Positions 52,006-60,874 of a stretch of DNA of 64,000 bases are shown piece by piece. Origin of the DNA: Pseudobutyrivibrio xylanivorans (GTDB lineage Bacteria > Bacillota > Clostridia > Lachnospirales > Lachnospiraceae). The translations under genes and the position numbers were made by a program. Position 1 is the first letter of the stretch; every line of letters begins with the position of its first letter. The notes below the pieces were generated by a model that saw only the letters and a program-made list of their open reading frames with translations, ran no database searches and was not told the DNA's origin. The stretch spans positions 3,192,501 to 3,256,500 of the forward strand of contig NZ_CP043028.1 of the NCBI RefSeq assembly GCF_008935055.1, in the 5' to 3' direction.

Positions 52006-52090
52006 TCTTCAATAAATAACTCTATAAAATATCAACTCATTGTCTTTCAATCTAAAAGGCATCTTTCCAATCGAAACACAATTTAAAAAA

Positions 52091-54742
52091 CTATCCTATC
52101 GACTGGATAATATGACTACCTTTTTCAATTTCTTCTACTCTAAGCTTTGTTGGAATTCTATCCTGTAAAAGCTGTACATGAGAAATTATGCCTACAAGTC
52201 CATTTGCTTCTTGAATGCTATTTAATACATTCATAGCATCACTAATAGAATCCTCATCCAATGAACCAAACCCTTCATCAATAAATAATGCTTCTATCTT
52301 GATACCACTTTTTTGAGCTATAGTAGACATACCAATCGACAACGCAAGAGAAGCTAAAAACTTTTCTCCACCTGAAAGTGTACTCACAAATCTTCCTTCA
52401 TGATCCTCACTATTCTTGTCAAAAACCTTAAGCTCTAGTCCACGTTTATTAGTTCCTTGAGCCTTTTCATCAGATCTATAAAGCCTATATCTTCCTCCAT
52501 GTACCATTTCAAGCATTTGATTTGCAGCAGCAACCACAGAAGAAAACATAATTCCAAGGACATATCTTTGAAGACCAGTTCCCGAATCACCTCTCAGCTT
52601 TTTAGCAAAAGCAAAATCCTCCTCGGCTTCGCGTATTTTTTCTTCAATACCTTCACCATCAGCTTCAAGCATATTCTTCTTTTTTGTAAGTCTTACTATT
52701 TCGCTATTAATTACTCCTCTTCTTTCTGTATATAAATCCTTAGCACTAGTTATCTCTTCTAATTTTAAATTGCAAGATTGTATATCGGGTTCTATCTTTC
52801 CTTTAAGCTCTACTGAAAGATTATCAAAATTAGTCTTTGCCGCATTAACATTGGTATCGTATTCTTTGATTTTCTGACTTAACTCTTTTAATTCAGTTTC
52901 TTCAAGAAGCAACTCCTTGGCCTCCTCCTCGGAGCTAAAGCCATGTTCCTTCAAGGCATCCTCTACAGATTCTAATGATTCTTTATATAGCAACTCTGCT
53001 TTTTTAGTCTCATTTTCTGCAGGCTCAATTTTAGCATTTGCTTCCCTGAAAGAAATATTATCTTTTTCTGCTTTTTCTTCTAACTTAATCTTTTTATTTG
53101 CGAATTCCTTAATAGCCTTATCTAATTCTTCAATTTTATTATTAAGTTCTGTTAATGAATCTAAATCCTCTACAAGATTTTTCTTGATTTTGTCAAGTTC
53201 AACATTTTTTGAAGCAACCTCAACATGCTTTTTTTCTACACATGAGTGTTTAGCCTCTAGATCAATTTTTGCTTTTGATTGCTCTTCTAATGTTTTCTGG
53301 AGTTCATCATATTTATTTTCAGATTCCTCCTTTTTGGCATCAACAACTTCTTTTGTGACACTATTATCCCCTTTTACAGCTTTCTTAGGGTGTGAAATGC
53401 TTCCACATACAGGACATGGTTTTCCATCTTTTAATTGTGCTGCGAGTTCGCCTGTAATCCCAGCAAGATATCTTTCCAGAAGAGCAGCATGTTCACCATT
53501 TAACTTAGAGTATTCCTCTTGCAAATTTACTATTACAGGGCCAAAAGATTCATAAATTTTTTTTGCTACTTCCTCTATTTCTCTAGCTTGTTTTTCTTCC
53601 GCCTCTAAATCCTTAAGTTCTCCTGAAATCTTATCTAATGCCTCATAATCATTACGCTTGCCTTCATACAGAATTTTTATTTTTTTCTTCTCTTCTACTT
53701 CTTTTTCTTTTTTAAGATGTTCTTCTAATTCCAAAGTTGAAGACTCGGCATTTTTTCTTGCTTTGTCAGCATCCGCTCTCACATTTTTTTCGGATTCTTT
53801 TCTACTATTTAGCTGTTCTAAAGCATTATCTGATGCGCATATAAATGAACGTACTTTCTCGGCTCGTTCAGAATCCTTAACTTTTTGTTCCCATTGCTTA
53901 CTTTCATGTTCAGTCGCTTTTAATTCATTAAAACGTTTCTCAGCCGAATGTAAGTCTGCAAAGCGATTTGCTAACACAAGCTCGTCTTGTATAGCTTTTA
54001 TTTTATTGTCATAATCTGCTTCTTTATTTTCCTCATCTAAAGATATAAGCTCATTTTCCTTATGTGAAATTACAAGCTTCAATTGAGCCATTGTTTCACA
54101 TTGTTCTTCTTTTAAACTATTTAAGATTTTTATTTTTATATCTCTAAGATTATTTTTTCTATCCTCTACCTCTTTATATAGCTTTTCTGCAATTTCCTGC
54201 CATTTATCTTCACCGAAAATACTTGTTAATATTTTCTCTTTTTCATCAGAATTAGATGTAAGAAGCTTCTCAAATTGTCCCTGTGGCAAAACAATGACCT
54301 GTCTAAACTGTTCATACTCTAGTCCAATAATTTCTATAGCTTTTTCATTTAATGCTTTTTCTTTCGCATTTTCAAGAAGTGGTCTCCAAACCCCATCTTC
54401 ATCCTTCTTCATAACATTATATGCTGGAGATAGATTCTTCCTTCTTCTCTCTAATCTACGTTCGAATACATAAAAATACCCATTATTTTCAAACTCAAAC
54501 TTTACAAATGTAGTTGTATTAAAATCTGCATTTGTACATCTCATTGCTTCAAAATCATCTCTACCATGGCCACTGCTTTTTCCATATAAAGCAAAGGTCA
54601 TAGCATCAAGAATCATTGTTTTTCCTATACCTGTCTTTCCACATATCAAAAACAAACCCTTTTCAGAGATAGTTTTAAAATCGACAACTTCGTGACCAAC
54701 ATATGGTCCAAATGCCTGAAATTCTATTTTTAATGGTCTCAA
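52091..54742 (-). CDS. sbcC: SbcC, ATPase subunit of the SbcCD nuclease
   Basis: 883 aa SMC-like DNA-repair protein. Walker A GKTGIGKTMILDA is at the N-terminus. Long Glu/Lys-rich coiled coils flank the zinc hook CPVCGS near residue 440. The signature LSGGEKFLASLAL and Walker B ALFIDEGFGSLDE lie at the C-terminus. With SbcD it resects hairpins and blocked ends. It is shorter than E. coli SbcC because of shorter coiled coils. It overlaps sbcD by 4 nt. Confidence 0.95.
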   Translation of the reverse strand: MRPLKIEFQAFGPYVGHEVVDFKTISEKGLFLICGKTGIGKTMILDAMTFALYGKSSGHGRDDFEAMRCTNADFNTTTFVKFEFENNGYFYVFERRLERRRKNLSPAYNVMKKDEDGVWRPLLENAKEKALNEKAIEIIGLEYEQFRQVIVLPQGQFEKLLTSNSDEKEKILTSIFGEDKWQEIAEKLYKEVEDRKNNLRDIKIKILNSLKEEQCETMAQLKLVISHKENELISLDEENKEADYDNKIKAIQDELVLANRFADLHSAEKRFNELKATEHESKQWEQKVKDSERAEKVRSFICASDNALEQLNSRKESEKNVRADADKARKNAESSTLELEEHLKKEKEVEEKKKIKILYEGKRNDYEALDKISGELKDLEAEEKQAREIEEVAKKIYESFGPVIVNLQEEYSKLNGEHAALLERYLAGITGELAAQLKDGKPCPVCGSISHPKKAVKGDNSVTKEVVDAKKEESENKYDELQKTLEEQSKAKIDLEAKHSCVEKKHVEVASKNVELDKIKKNLVEDLDSLTELNNKIEELDKAIKEFANKKIKLEEKAEKDNISFREANAKIEPAENETKKAELLYKESLESVEDALKEHGFSSEEEAKELLLEETELKELSQKIKEYDTNVNAAKTNFDNLSVELKGKIEPDIQSCNLKLEEITSAKDLYTERRGVINSEIVRLTKKKNMLEADGEGIEEKIREAEEDFAFAKKLRGDSGTGLQRYVLGIMFSSVVAAANQMLEMVHGGRYRLYRSDEKAQGTNKRGLELKVFDKNSEDHEGRFVSTLSGGEKFLASLALSIGMSTIAQKSGIKIEALFIDEGFGSLDEDSISDAMNVLNSIQEANGLVGIISHVQLLQDRIPTKLRVEEIEKGSHIIQSIG

Positions 54743-55884
54743 TCCTCAACTACCTCCTTCTCATAATTTACTAATGCATTTTTAAACAGGTTAATCATAT
54801 GTGCACTAGGTGTTTCCTCTAAAATATCCTCACAATATCGCTTAAATACAGTTTCTGGATCAGTATCAGCTTTTTCAAATTCATCTACTGTCATAGTAAT
54901 TTTGGCATCATCATGCTCAAAACCTTTACAAGAAACCTCTAACAGATTTTTATATTTTTCTCTAAAAGCAGCCATTGAATCCATTCCAACGTAACTGTCT
55001 GTCACTTCAAGACGAACATAGCCATTTAAGATTTCCTCATCAAAATCTGCCTTCATTAATTCATTAAATGTTCCTGTAAGAGTTATCCTTTTGTGCAATT
55101 GAGGAATTGGAATAATCTTTTGCCTCCAATTATCTGTATCAATTATAGTTACACTTTTTTCCTGATGCTCCTCTTTTCCAAAAGAATATGCCATAGGGGT
55201 CCCACTGTATCTAATTTTCTCATTAATCTGCTGAGGTCCGTGAAGGTGTCCTAATGCAACATAATCAAATCCATCAAATACATAAGAACCAATCATAGTT
55301 GCTTTTCCTACTTCAGCAGCCCTATCACTTACAGATGTCTCTGCATCTACTATAAATGCATGTGACACCAATACATTCTTATGACCTTCAACAAAATTCG
55401 ACCTATAATCATCTAATACAATCTTATAGGCATCTTCTAAAGATTTAATTTTATCCTCTCCTACAGAATAAACCGATTTTACCTTGTCTGTAGAAATCCA
55501 AGGAAGTAAATAAATATCAACATCCCCACAATTAACGACGTAAGGTTTTGAATCTAACGAACCAGCAATGTATAATCCACTTTTCTTTAAAAGTTCATTA
55601 CATTGTGAAATTCTCTCTGCTCCATCATGATTACCTGCGATTAGATATACTGGCATATTTAAAGATGCACAAATGTATGTCATTATCTCATCATACATCT
55701 GTATTGCCTCTTGAGAAGCAATACTTTTATCAAATACATCTCCGGCAATAATTATTCCATCTACATCTTCTTCTACTGCTATTTTACATATTTCATTAAT
55801 CACATATTTTTGATCTAACCAGTAAGAAACGCCCCCTCTAAATGTCATTCCTAAATGCCAGTCGGATGTGTGTAGTAATTTCAT
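54739..55884 (-). CDS. sbcD: SbcD, nuclease subunit of SbcCD
   Basis: 381 aa Mre11-type metallophosphoesterase. Metal-binding motifs appear in order: HTSDWHLG, IAGDVFD, LIAGNHD, VSHAF and LGHLHGPQ. A C-terminal capping domain follows. It is the first gene of the sbcDC pair. In this strain the pair lies within the accessory region; it may be the normal chromosomal copy or travel with the island. Confidence 0.95.
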   Translation of the reverse strand: MKLLHTSDWHLGMTFRGGVSYWLDQKYVINEICKIAVEEDVDGIIIAGDVFDKSIASQEAIQMYDEIMTYICASLNMPVYLIAGNHDGAERISQCNELLKKSGLYIAGSLDSKPYVVNCGDVDIYLLPWISTDKVKSVYSVGEDKIKSLEDAYKIVLDDYRSNFVEGHKNVLVSHAFIVDAETSVSDRAAEVGKATMIGSYVFDGFDYVALGHLHGPQQINEKIRYSGTPMAYSFGKEEHQEKSVTIIDTDNWRQKIIPIPQLHKRITLTGTFNELMKADFDEEILNGYVRLEVTDSYVGMDSMAAFREKYKNLLEVSCKGFEHDDAKITMTVDEFEKADTDPETVFKRYCEDILEETPSAHMINLFKNALVNYEKEVVED

Positions 55885-55989
55885 TGTTTTACCCTTTCTT
55901 TTAAAGCTAACACCATGCCCAAAATTTAATCGAATGATATTTTTTGTATAGATTAGCTTGCAGCTTCTTCAGTTTCTATCTGAACATAT

Positions 55990-56020
55990 TGAATAAAAGC
56001 AACGCAACAGCGCTGCTTTT
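55990..56020. terminator. terminator downstream of the Gre-like gene
   Basis: AGCAGCGC pairs with GCGTTGCT-like bases around a short loop, with TTTATTC on the minus side and TTTTTT on the plus side. It ends the Gre-like gene at 56034. Confidence 0.65.
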
Positions 56021-56033
56021 TTCAAATACTATA

Positions 56034-56336
56034 TTAATACTTAATGTCTAATATTTTAAACTTTTCATCGTCTCCAAAATCATTTTTATATTCGACTACA
56101 TCTCCTACAACATGACCGCAAAGTGCTTTTCCTAGTTTACTTTCTAAACTAATCGAAGTAAATCCATTGCCACCGCTTTCTAACACATATACAGATTTAA
56201 TTTCGTATTCATCACTATCAAAATTCCTACCTACGTAATGCACTCTTTTTGTCTGATCCACTATTTCTAAAGTTACTACCTCATCCATAACGTAATCTTG
56301 TAATGTCACTATTGTCCCCACCTTAACTGATACCAT
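56034..56336 (-). CDS. stand-alone GreA/GreB C-terminal domain protein
   Basis: 100 aa corresponding to the FKBP-like C-terminal domain of Gre factors: TSISLESKLGKALCGHVVGDVVEY is characteristic. The N-terminal coiled coil that reaches into the polymerase secondary channel is absent. Such short proteins can still bind the RNA polymerase rim, but cannot stimulate cleavage. It may be a regulator or a degenerate Gre. GreA proper must be elsewhere. There is no clear operon partner; a short SD-led peptide frame lies upstream at 56437-56478. Confidence 0.75.
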   Translation of the reverse strand: MVSVKVGTIVTLQDYVMDEVVTLEIVDQTKRVHYVGRNFDSDEYEIKSVYVLESGGNGFTSISLESKLGKALCGHVVGDVVEYKNDFGDDEKFKILDIKY

Positions 56337-56436
56337 TATTCACCCCCATACAGTTATTAATAAAATGCTGCAAAGCCAATAAGCCCTGCAGCTAATATAT
56401 TAGAGCGGGAAGCCAAGCTTAACCGGCGAATCGAGA

Positions 56437-56478
56437 TTAGGCCTCCATCTCCTGGAGGAATTTTGAGGTATTGATCAT
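56437..56478 (-). CDS. possible 13-residue peptide with strong ribosome site
   Basis: AAAGGAGG lies 9 nt before an ATG encoding MINTSKFLQEMEA then a stop. The site is much stronger than chance would predict, but nothing identifies the product. It may be a leader peptide of the Gre-like gene ~100 nt downstream, or a relic whose longer frame was lost. Confidence 0.25.
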   Translation of the reverse strand: MINTSKFLQEMEA

Positions 56479-56531
56479 AAGCAATTACCTCCTTTCCTAA
56501 AATCAATTCAAGTATAATTGAATTAAGATAC

Positions 56532-56690
56532 GGCAACAATCACTATCTACTAATTATCATCGTCTTCTTCATCATCTTGTCTACACGGTAATGCTTAACC
56601 TTGCCATCCTCTGAGTCATAGGCCACCAGGTAATAGTTTTCATCCGCCCAGGTAAGAGCCCAGGGACTCCCCCTATACTTCTTGCCTTCC
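56532..56690 (-). pseudogene. fragment of a WYL-domain regulator
   Basis: The minus strand encodes KYRGSPWALTWADENYYLVA and continues YDSEDGKVKHYRVDKMMKK. This is the core of a WYL domain, which usually senses ligands or nucleic acid in transcription factors. The HTH part and the rest are missing, and the fragment is out of frame with the small gene that overlaps it. It is decayed. Confidence 0.65.
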
Positions 56691-56849
56691 TTCTTTGGCT
56701 CCAACTTCTGCTAATTTTGCACAAACCTCTTCTTCTGAAAAAACTCTTCCATTCTCCATATCATCAATTGCTTCATCAAGCATTGAGAAAAGGTTATCCA
56801 TATTCTTTTCCATATCCTTTGTTTCAAACGAAACATCATGCTGTATCAT
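56673..56849 (-). CDS. small antitoxin-like acidic protein
   Basis: 58 aa from MIQHDVSFE. The helix LFSMLDEAIDDMENGRVFSEEEVCAKL resembles the C-terminal half of RelB/Phd-type antitoxins. No toxin gene follows. Its last codons overlap the WYL fragment in a different frame, so the natural 3' end may have been lost. A weak assignment. Confidence 0.35.
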   Translation of the reverse strand: MIQHDVSFETKDMEKNMDNLFSMLDEAIDDMENGRVFSEEEVCAKLAEVGAKEGRQEV

Positions 56850-56917
56850 AATAAAACCCACTTTCTATATACATGCCACTTCTGTATATAAAGATTACCA
56901 CAAATCAGAACAATGCT

Positions 56918-57379
56918 TTAAAAATATGCTGCAAGCTGAGTAATGCAAGCTATGACACCAATCGCAACCAAAATAATCCCTGTGCCCATAAAAGAAATCA
57001 TAAATACACTTGAACAGAGTTTGGAATCTTTTTCACTCATCTGATCCTTGAGTCCTCTGAAAATCATCCCAAGTGCCCAGCCCAGGTAAGTGGAGAAAAG
57101 TCCCCCTGCAATCAGCGCTACACCTTCTACACTGACTTTTATAAATGGATGATATGCATTCACCAGAAAAATAACAGCTATAGCCACCACGATTACTAAT
57201 ACAGGTGTCATCAGTCGAATCACGCGCATGCTGCTCTCAGCTTCTTTACGCTGCTTTTCATTTGCGCTTAGGATGTCATCATCCAGAATACTTCGATTAT
57301 TTTTAGCAAAATTCAAAAGAAAAAATCCCCAGACACCGGCAACTATCAATACCGGGACAAAAAATGTAAGTTCAAACAT
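56918..57379 (-). CDS. four-helix membrane protein of unknown function
   Basis: 153 aa with hydrophobic segments near residues 3-22, 58-75, 84-105 and 125-148 and a charged loop between the first two (RSILDDDILSANEKQRKEA). No family recognised. Its start is 9 nt from the end of the RNase III-like gene, so the two are likely co-transcribed. Confidence 0.6.
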   Translation of the reverse strand: MFELTFFVPVLIVAGVWGFFLLNFAKNNRSILDDDILSANEKQRKEAESSMRVIRLMTPVLVIVVAIAVIFLVNAYHPFIKVSVEGVALIAGGLFSTYLGWALGMIFRGLKDQMSEKDSKLCSSVFMISFMGTGIILVAIGVIACITQLAAYF

Positions 57380-57388
57380 GTTCTTCTC

Positions 57389-58510
57389 CTACTCCTCCTC
57401 ATAATTCTCTAATACGTAATTCAACATATCCAATGCGGCTTCCTTCTTTGCTTGCTTCTTGGATGAAGACTCAGCTGACATTGTCACATCAAACCCCTCC
57501 ACATGACAGGTAACAAACCAGATAGGATTCCCATCAGCATCATGTTCTTCGCGATATTCATATTCAGGCATAGCTATATAATCACGTCTTGCAAGAATCT
57601 CTAGCTGATTAATTGCCATCTCAACTGTTGGTTCATCAATCTCATCTCTGATAGTAAAAAGCATATCATGTGATTCAAGATACTCATATGCCAACTTACA
57701 AGCATTTCTTCTCGCTTCATTTTTAGAATAGCCAAATCCAGCAAAAGCAGGAACATCATCTGCTATCTTAACGAAACATGTTCTCGTTGTGCTTGAAAGA
57801 TACTGTTGTTCTTTGCTCCCAATCAAATTGCAACTCTGATAAATAGTATTCTCTCGGCGAAAATTGCATGTGCTGCTTTCACCATGCTCTTCATACTGAA
57901 ACCAAGGCTTATTTCCATAGGATTCATCCCACTCATATATTAAGCGTACATAATCAATCTCAGCATCTGTTGCAAGGATAGAATCCGGATTTAGCATAAC
58001 CTCAACAACTTCCTGGATTATCTCAAAATCCCAATTACTATCAATTGCTACTGCGCCTATAATCGCCTCAAAGAGATCTTCTTTAACAGATTTATCCTGC
58101 TCTCTGTTATTCAGCACATCTCCTTTTCCCATTATGAGATAGTCTGCTATGCTTAATTCATCGATCCGTCTTGCCAGGGTGTCTTTCTGAACCAATCTTT
58201 GTTTAAGAATAGTTAATTTGCCTTCATCTAAGCTAGATGAAAACTCATAGTCATACTTTTCACCAGTCCATCGCATTTTATTAAGATCATCTTTTGTTGG
58301 AGCATTACCGTATTTACGAACAAGATATCTTACAACGGCAATATCTAACGCTTTATCACCAATGAACTCCAATACCTCATTGTTCTCACCGCCATTCTCT
58401 TCTGTGTAAGAACGACGAGTAAAAGCTTGCTTTAGAAGTGCTTCATTCTTAAATTTGTAATTTCCAATCTGCTGCGGTACCAAGGTACCAAATAAGTCTT
58501 TCTTTTCCAT
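57389..58510 (-). CDS. RNase III-like protein with two dsRNA-binding domains
   Basis: 373 aa from MEKKDLFGT; the frame extends to 58603 without a better site. Residues ~15-165 are an RNase III domain: the signature NEVLEFIGDKALDIAVVRYL and the second acidic cluster KEDLFEAIIGAVAID are both present, so the metal-binding Glu/Asp positions look intact. Two dsRBD-like domains follow (~185-275 with GYSKNEARRNACKLAYEYL, and ~290-370 with SSKKQAKKEAALDML). Housekeeping bacterial RNase III is ~230 aa with one dsRBD. In this accessory setting it may target structured or phage RNA, but that is inference. It is followed by a small membrane-protein gene. Confidence 0.78.
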   Translation of the reverse strand: MEKKDLFGTLVPQQIGNYKFKNEALLKQAFTRRSYTEENGGENNEVLEFIGDKALDIAVVRYLVRKYGNAPTKDDLNKMRWTGEKYDYEFSSSLDEGKLTILKQRLVQKDTLARRIDELSIADYLIMGKGDVLNNREQDKSVKEDLFEAIIGAVAIDSNWDFEIIQEVVEVMLNPDSILATDAEIDYVRLIYEWDESYGNKPWFQYEEHGESSTCNFRRENTIYQSCNLIGSKEQQYLSSTTRTCFVKIADDVPAFAGFGYSKNEARRNACKLAYEYLESHDMLFTIRDEIDEPTVEMAINQLEILARRDYIAMPEYEYREEHDADGNPIWFVTCHVEGFDVTMSAESSSKKQAKKEAALDMLNYVLENYEEE

Positions 58511-58777
58511 AAAATAAAAAATCCTTTCTGCAATTATCTTGCTGAAAGGGACATAATAATCTAACACAAAATAGACTACTCGTGAGATAGTAATCGTCTG
58601 CATTAGACATGGATCTTAAATTTTCTTCTCTATTTTCATGTATTTACTCAAGCACACTTGCATATGCAGGAATAAATCTCGTACAAATAGAACGCAAAAT
58701 TTAAAAAGCATCACGCCCCGATATTTAGTTACAAAAAGATTATAATCAAAGTAAATTGTTAAATCAATCATAAAAGG

Positions 58778-58971
58778 GCACATCGAGAATCAGTTGCTTT
58801 GAAAATTTTTCTCCACTAAAATTACACTATTTTTACACTATTTTACATTAGCAAATAACTCAAGTATTATTGTACCATTCCTGCAGGCTCTTCCAGGGCC
58901 AGGTCTGCCCGAGCTCCACAGACCACTCGCTGACGCGAGCAAGGAAGGATCGTAATCGGCTTCGCCGATGG
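58778..58971. repeat. 194-bp repeat R2
   Basis: Second copy of R1 (50090-50284), with one indel in the GGCCCT hairpin and few substitutions. It carries the first codons of the fic remnant but no fic gene, so it is a duplicated or deleted junction. The core is directly followed by subrepeat D, GGAATAACGTGAATCCCACT and onward (58971-59003), which recurs at 63596-63628. Confidence 0.75.
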
Positions 58972-59038
58972 GAATAACGTGAATCCCACTACTCAGTAGC
59001 AACCTTGAAATCACCATCATAGAAATCCAATAATACAC

Positions 59039-59350
59039 CTACACTCTCGAAATAAATGCAAGATTATCTGTATTACCATAATCAAGCATCTCAATCAATC
59101 TATTAGCTGGCCCAGTAGGGTGCGTTCTTCCAAGCTCCCAAGCTTCTACTGTTTTCTTGGAAACGCCAAGATAGTTTGCAAAAACAGCTTGTGTCATGCC
59201 AGCTTTATTACGAACGGCCTTAATTTCAACATTAGTGTAACTTCGTACTGGGTCAATAATATAAGTTGTAGTCTTTGCTTTGCCGTTACCTTTTTCAAAA
59301 TCAATAGCTTCTTGTAAGCCTTCCTTTAAATCCTCAAATAAAGAACTCAT
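59039..59350 (-). CDS. HigA-type HTH antitoxin
   Basis: 103 aa with a Cro/C1 HTH near residues 45-100: RNKAGMTQAVFANYLGVSKKTVEAWELG. It follows the toxin gene by 6 nt, in the toxin-first order typical of HigBA. It should bind the HigB toxin and repress the operon through the palindrome at 59734-59750. Confidence 0.85.
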   Translation of the reverse strand: MSSLFEDLKEGLQEAIDFEKGNGKAKTTTYIIDPVRSYTNVEIKAVRNKAGMTQAVFANYLGVSKKTVEAWELGRTHPTGPANRLIEMLDYGNTDNLAFISRV

Positions 59351-59356
59351 AAACGG

Positions 59357-59704
59357 TCACCCCCTATTATTAGCAGCTTCTTCTTTCAATGACTTAACAA
59401 GTTTCTTTAATATTATCTTCTCTGCTTCTGTAAGATTCTCCTGTTCATTTTTCTTGAAAGCTGTAATTAAATAAGTTGCTTCATATTCTTCAAAATCAGT
59501 ATAGCAAACTCTAATGCTTCCGCTTTTTCCTCTGTTTTCTATAGGAAATCTTACTTTTCTAATTCCACCAGTTCCTTCCATAACAGGTCCCGACTGTGGA
59601 TCCTTTAAAAGCATAATCTGTAGACGTAATAAATCATCGTCTTTTAATCCTATTTCTTTCCAACGCTTTGTGAAAAGTGGTACTTCTATAAATGTTCTAT
59701 TCAC
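59357..59704 (-). CDS. HigB/RelE-type toxin
   Basis: ~115 aa, starting at a GTG (59704) with AAGGGAG 6 nt upstream. The longer frame to 59755 would run through the operator and is rejected. The RelE/HigB-like fold shows in LLRLQIMLLKDPQSGPVMEGTGGIRKVRF and the R-x-Y-Y-like SIRVCYTDFEEYEATYLITAF. It would cut mRNA on the ribosome. Confidence 0.82.
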   Translation of the reverse strand: MNRTFIEVPLFTKRWKEIGLKDDDLLRLQIMLLKDPQSGPVMEGTGGIRKVRFPIENRGKSGSIRVCYTDFEEYEATYLITAFKKNEQENLTEAEKIILKKLVKSLKEEAANNRG

Positions 59705-59726
59705 TTTATACTCCCTTATTAATTTT

Positions 59727-59750
59727 ATTATATACCCTACATTGTAGGGT
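59727..59750 (-). promoter_or_regulatory. HigBA promoter and operator
   Basis: A perfect 7-bp palindrome ACCCTAC-ATT-GTAGGGT (59734-59750) lies directly upstream of TATAAT (59732-59727) on the minus strand, ~25 bp before the toxin start. Binding here would block the -10 region. Confidence 0.72.
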
Positions 59751-59755
59751 GTCAA

Positions 59756-59957
59756 TATCAGCTTATAAAAACATCATGAACCTCCTCGGTCTCTGTCCAA
59801 CTCTATATTATATTCTACTCGACACATTGTATTTTTATCGGACAGCTCAATGCCAGAAAGTTCAGATATCGTATATGCGATATGATTTGAGCTTGTAAAG
59901 TGAAATGCGATACCTTAAATGAAATAATTCGAGCTAATAATTTAGCCTTTATGTTAT
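59756..59957. other. intergenic stretch without a gene
   Basis: No convincing frame. It holds TTATCGGACAGCTCAA-GCC (59837-59857), which recurs at 63083-63103 (TTATCGGACAGCTCAAGGCC), and an ATATCGTATATGCGATAT palindrome at ~59868-59885. Their roles are unknown. Confidence 0.45.
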
Positions 59958-60010
59958 AAAAAAATACCACTCCTTCTCCTGCTAAAAACTTGGAATAAAA
60001 GAGTGGTATA
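59958..60010 (-). terminator. terminator of the flavin reductase gene
   Basis: ATACCACTC pairs with GAGTGGTAT across a ~25-nt loop on the minus strand, followed by TTTTTTTATAAC. Confidence 0.65.
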
Positions 60011-60019
60011 TCTTCTTCA

Positions 60020-60580
60020 TTACATCAAGCTCTTTCCACTGCCCCATGCATCGCCGACCTTCTCGCCAACCACATGATACGCATTATTGAATGGGTCAAA
60101 GGTGATTGGCTTAACCTTGTTAACATCTACTTTGCCATCTGTAAGAGCTGATTCATCAACACTTACATTAACAATCTCCCCCTTTAAGATACAACTGTCG
60201 TGGTCATAGCTCTTTACCCTACATTCCAAGCAAACAGCAAGCTCATTGATAATAGGTGCATTTACATAAGAACTCTTTGTAGCAGTAAATCCAGCTTTGG
60301 CAAACTTGTCTTCATCTTTATTTCCTGATGCAATACCTACATAATCACATGCTGCCACATGATCTGCGTCAGCCATACTGATTGTAAAAGCTCCCGTCTT
60401 CTCAAAATTCTTGCAAGTCTTATGCCCAACAGATAGACAAATAGAAACCTCATTAGATTCACTAATGCCACCCCAAGCTGCATTCATAGCATTAGGAACA
60501 CCATTTTCATCGTAAGTTGCAATAATCCATACTGGCTGTGGATAGCTCAGTGGCTTCGCTCCAAAATCTTTTCTACCCAT
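60020..60580 (-). CDS. flavin reductase-like protein
   Basis: 186 aa with an FMN-binding split barrel: PVWIIATYDENGVPNAMNAAW at the N-terminus and SKNFEKTGAFTISMA-like core strands. It is similar to FMN-dependent flavoredoxin/flavin reductase proteins common in anaerobes. GAGGAGGGTTACAACT precedes the start. It stands alone with its own terminator. Confidence 0.85.
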   Translation of the reverse strand: MGRKDFGAKPLSYPQPVWIIATYDENGVPNAMNAAWGGISESNEVSICLSVGHKTCKNFEKTGAFTISMADADHVAACDYVGIASGNKDEDKFAKAGFTATKSSYVNAPIINELAVCLECRVKSYDHDSCILKGEIVNVSVDESALTDGKVDVNKVKPITFDPFNNAYHVVGEKVGDAWGSGKSLM

Positions 60581-60611
60581 AGTTGTAACCCTCCTCTTTT
60601 TATAATGATTA

Positions 60612-60861
60612 TTAGCCTCTACTTATCTTACCGTATTTACGAACTATCTCCAGTCCTCCCATAGGAACACAGAACTTCTGATTCCTTGGTGGTTGACACG
60701 CCTGGTACACTTCCTCTAGGTCGAACCACTCCAGTCCAAATAGCATAGGCGGTACCTAGCGGCAACTGCTTAAGTGCTATAGCCAAGAATACTGCGCTGG
60801 CAATGTAGCCCACTCCGGTAACAATAGATGGAATCACTACCGTAAATCCGTTAGTAATCTT
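60612..60861 (-). pseudogene. SMR transporter fragment joined to another gene's end
   Basis: From 60861 the frame reads NGFTVVIPSIVTGVGYIASA and on to GTAYAIWTG, the middle of a SugE-like SMR protein almost identical to the intact gene at 63215. It then diverges abruptly. In a neighbouring frame the remaining ~115 bp encode FDLEEVYQACQPPRNQKFCV and VPMGGLEIVRKYGK to a stop at 60612, which looks like the C-terminus of an unrelated protein I cannot name. It is a recombination scar of two gene fragments. Confidence 0.6.
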
Positions 60862-60874
60862 AATTTGTTATTTT

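Noticed and set aside
56357..56539. 60-residue frame upstream of the Gre-like gene
   Set aside because: No ribosome site; the strong site in this region belongs to the other frame at 56478.
58838..59038. 66-residue frame across the R2 repeat
   Set aside because: It runs through the folded core; the equivalent frames in R1 and R3 end at different stops because of an indel, so it is not a conserved protein.
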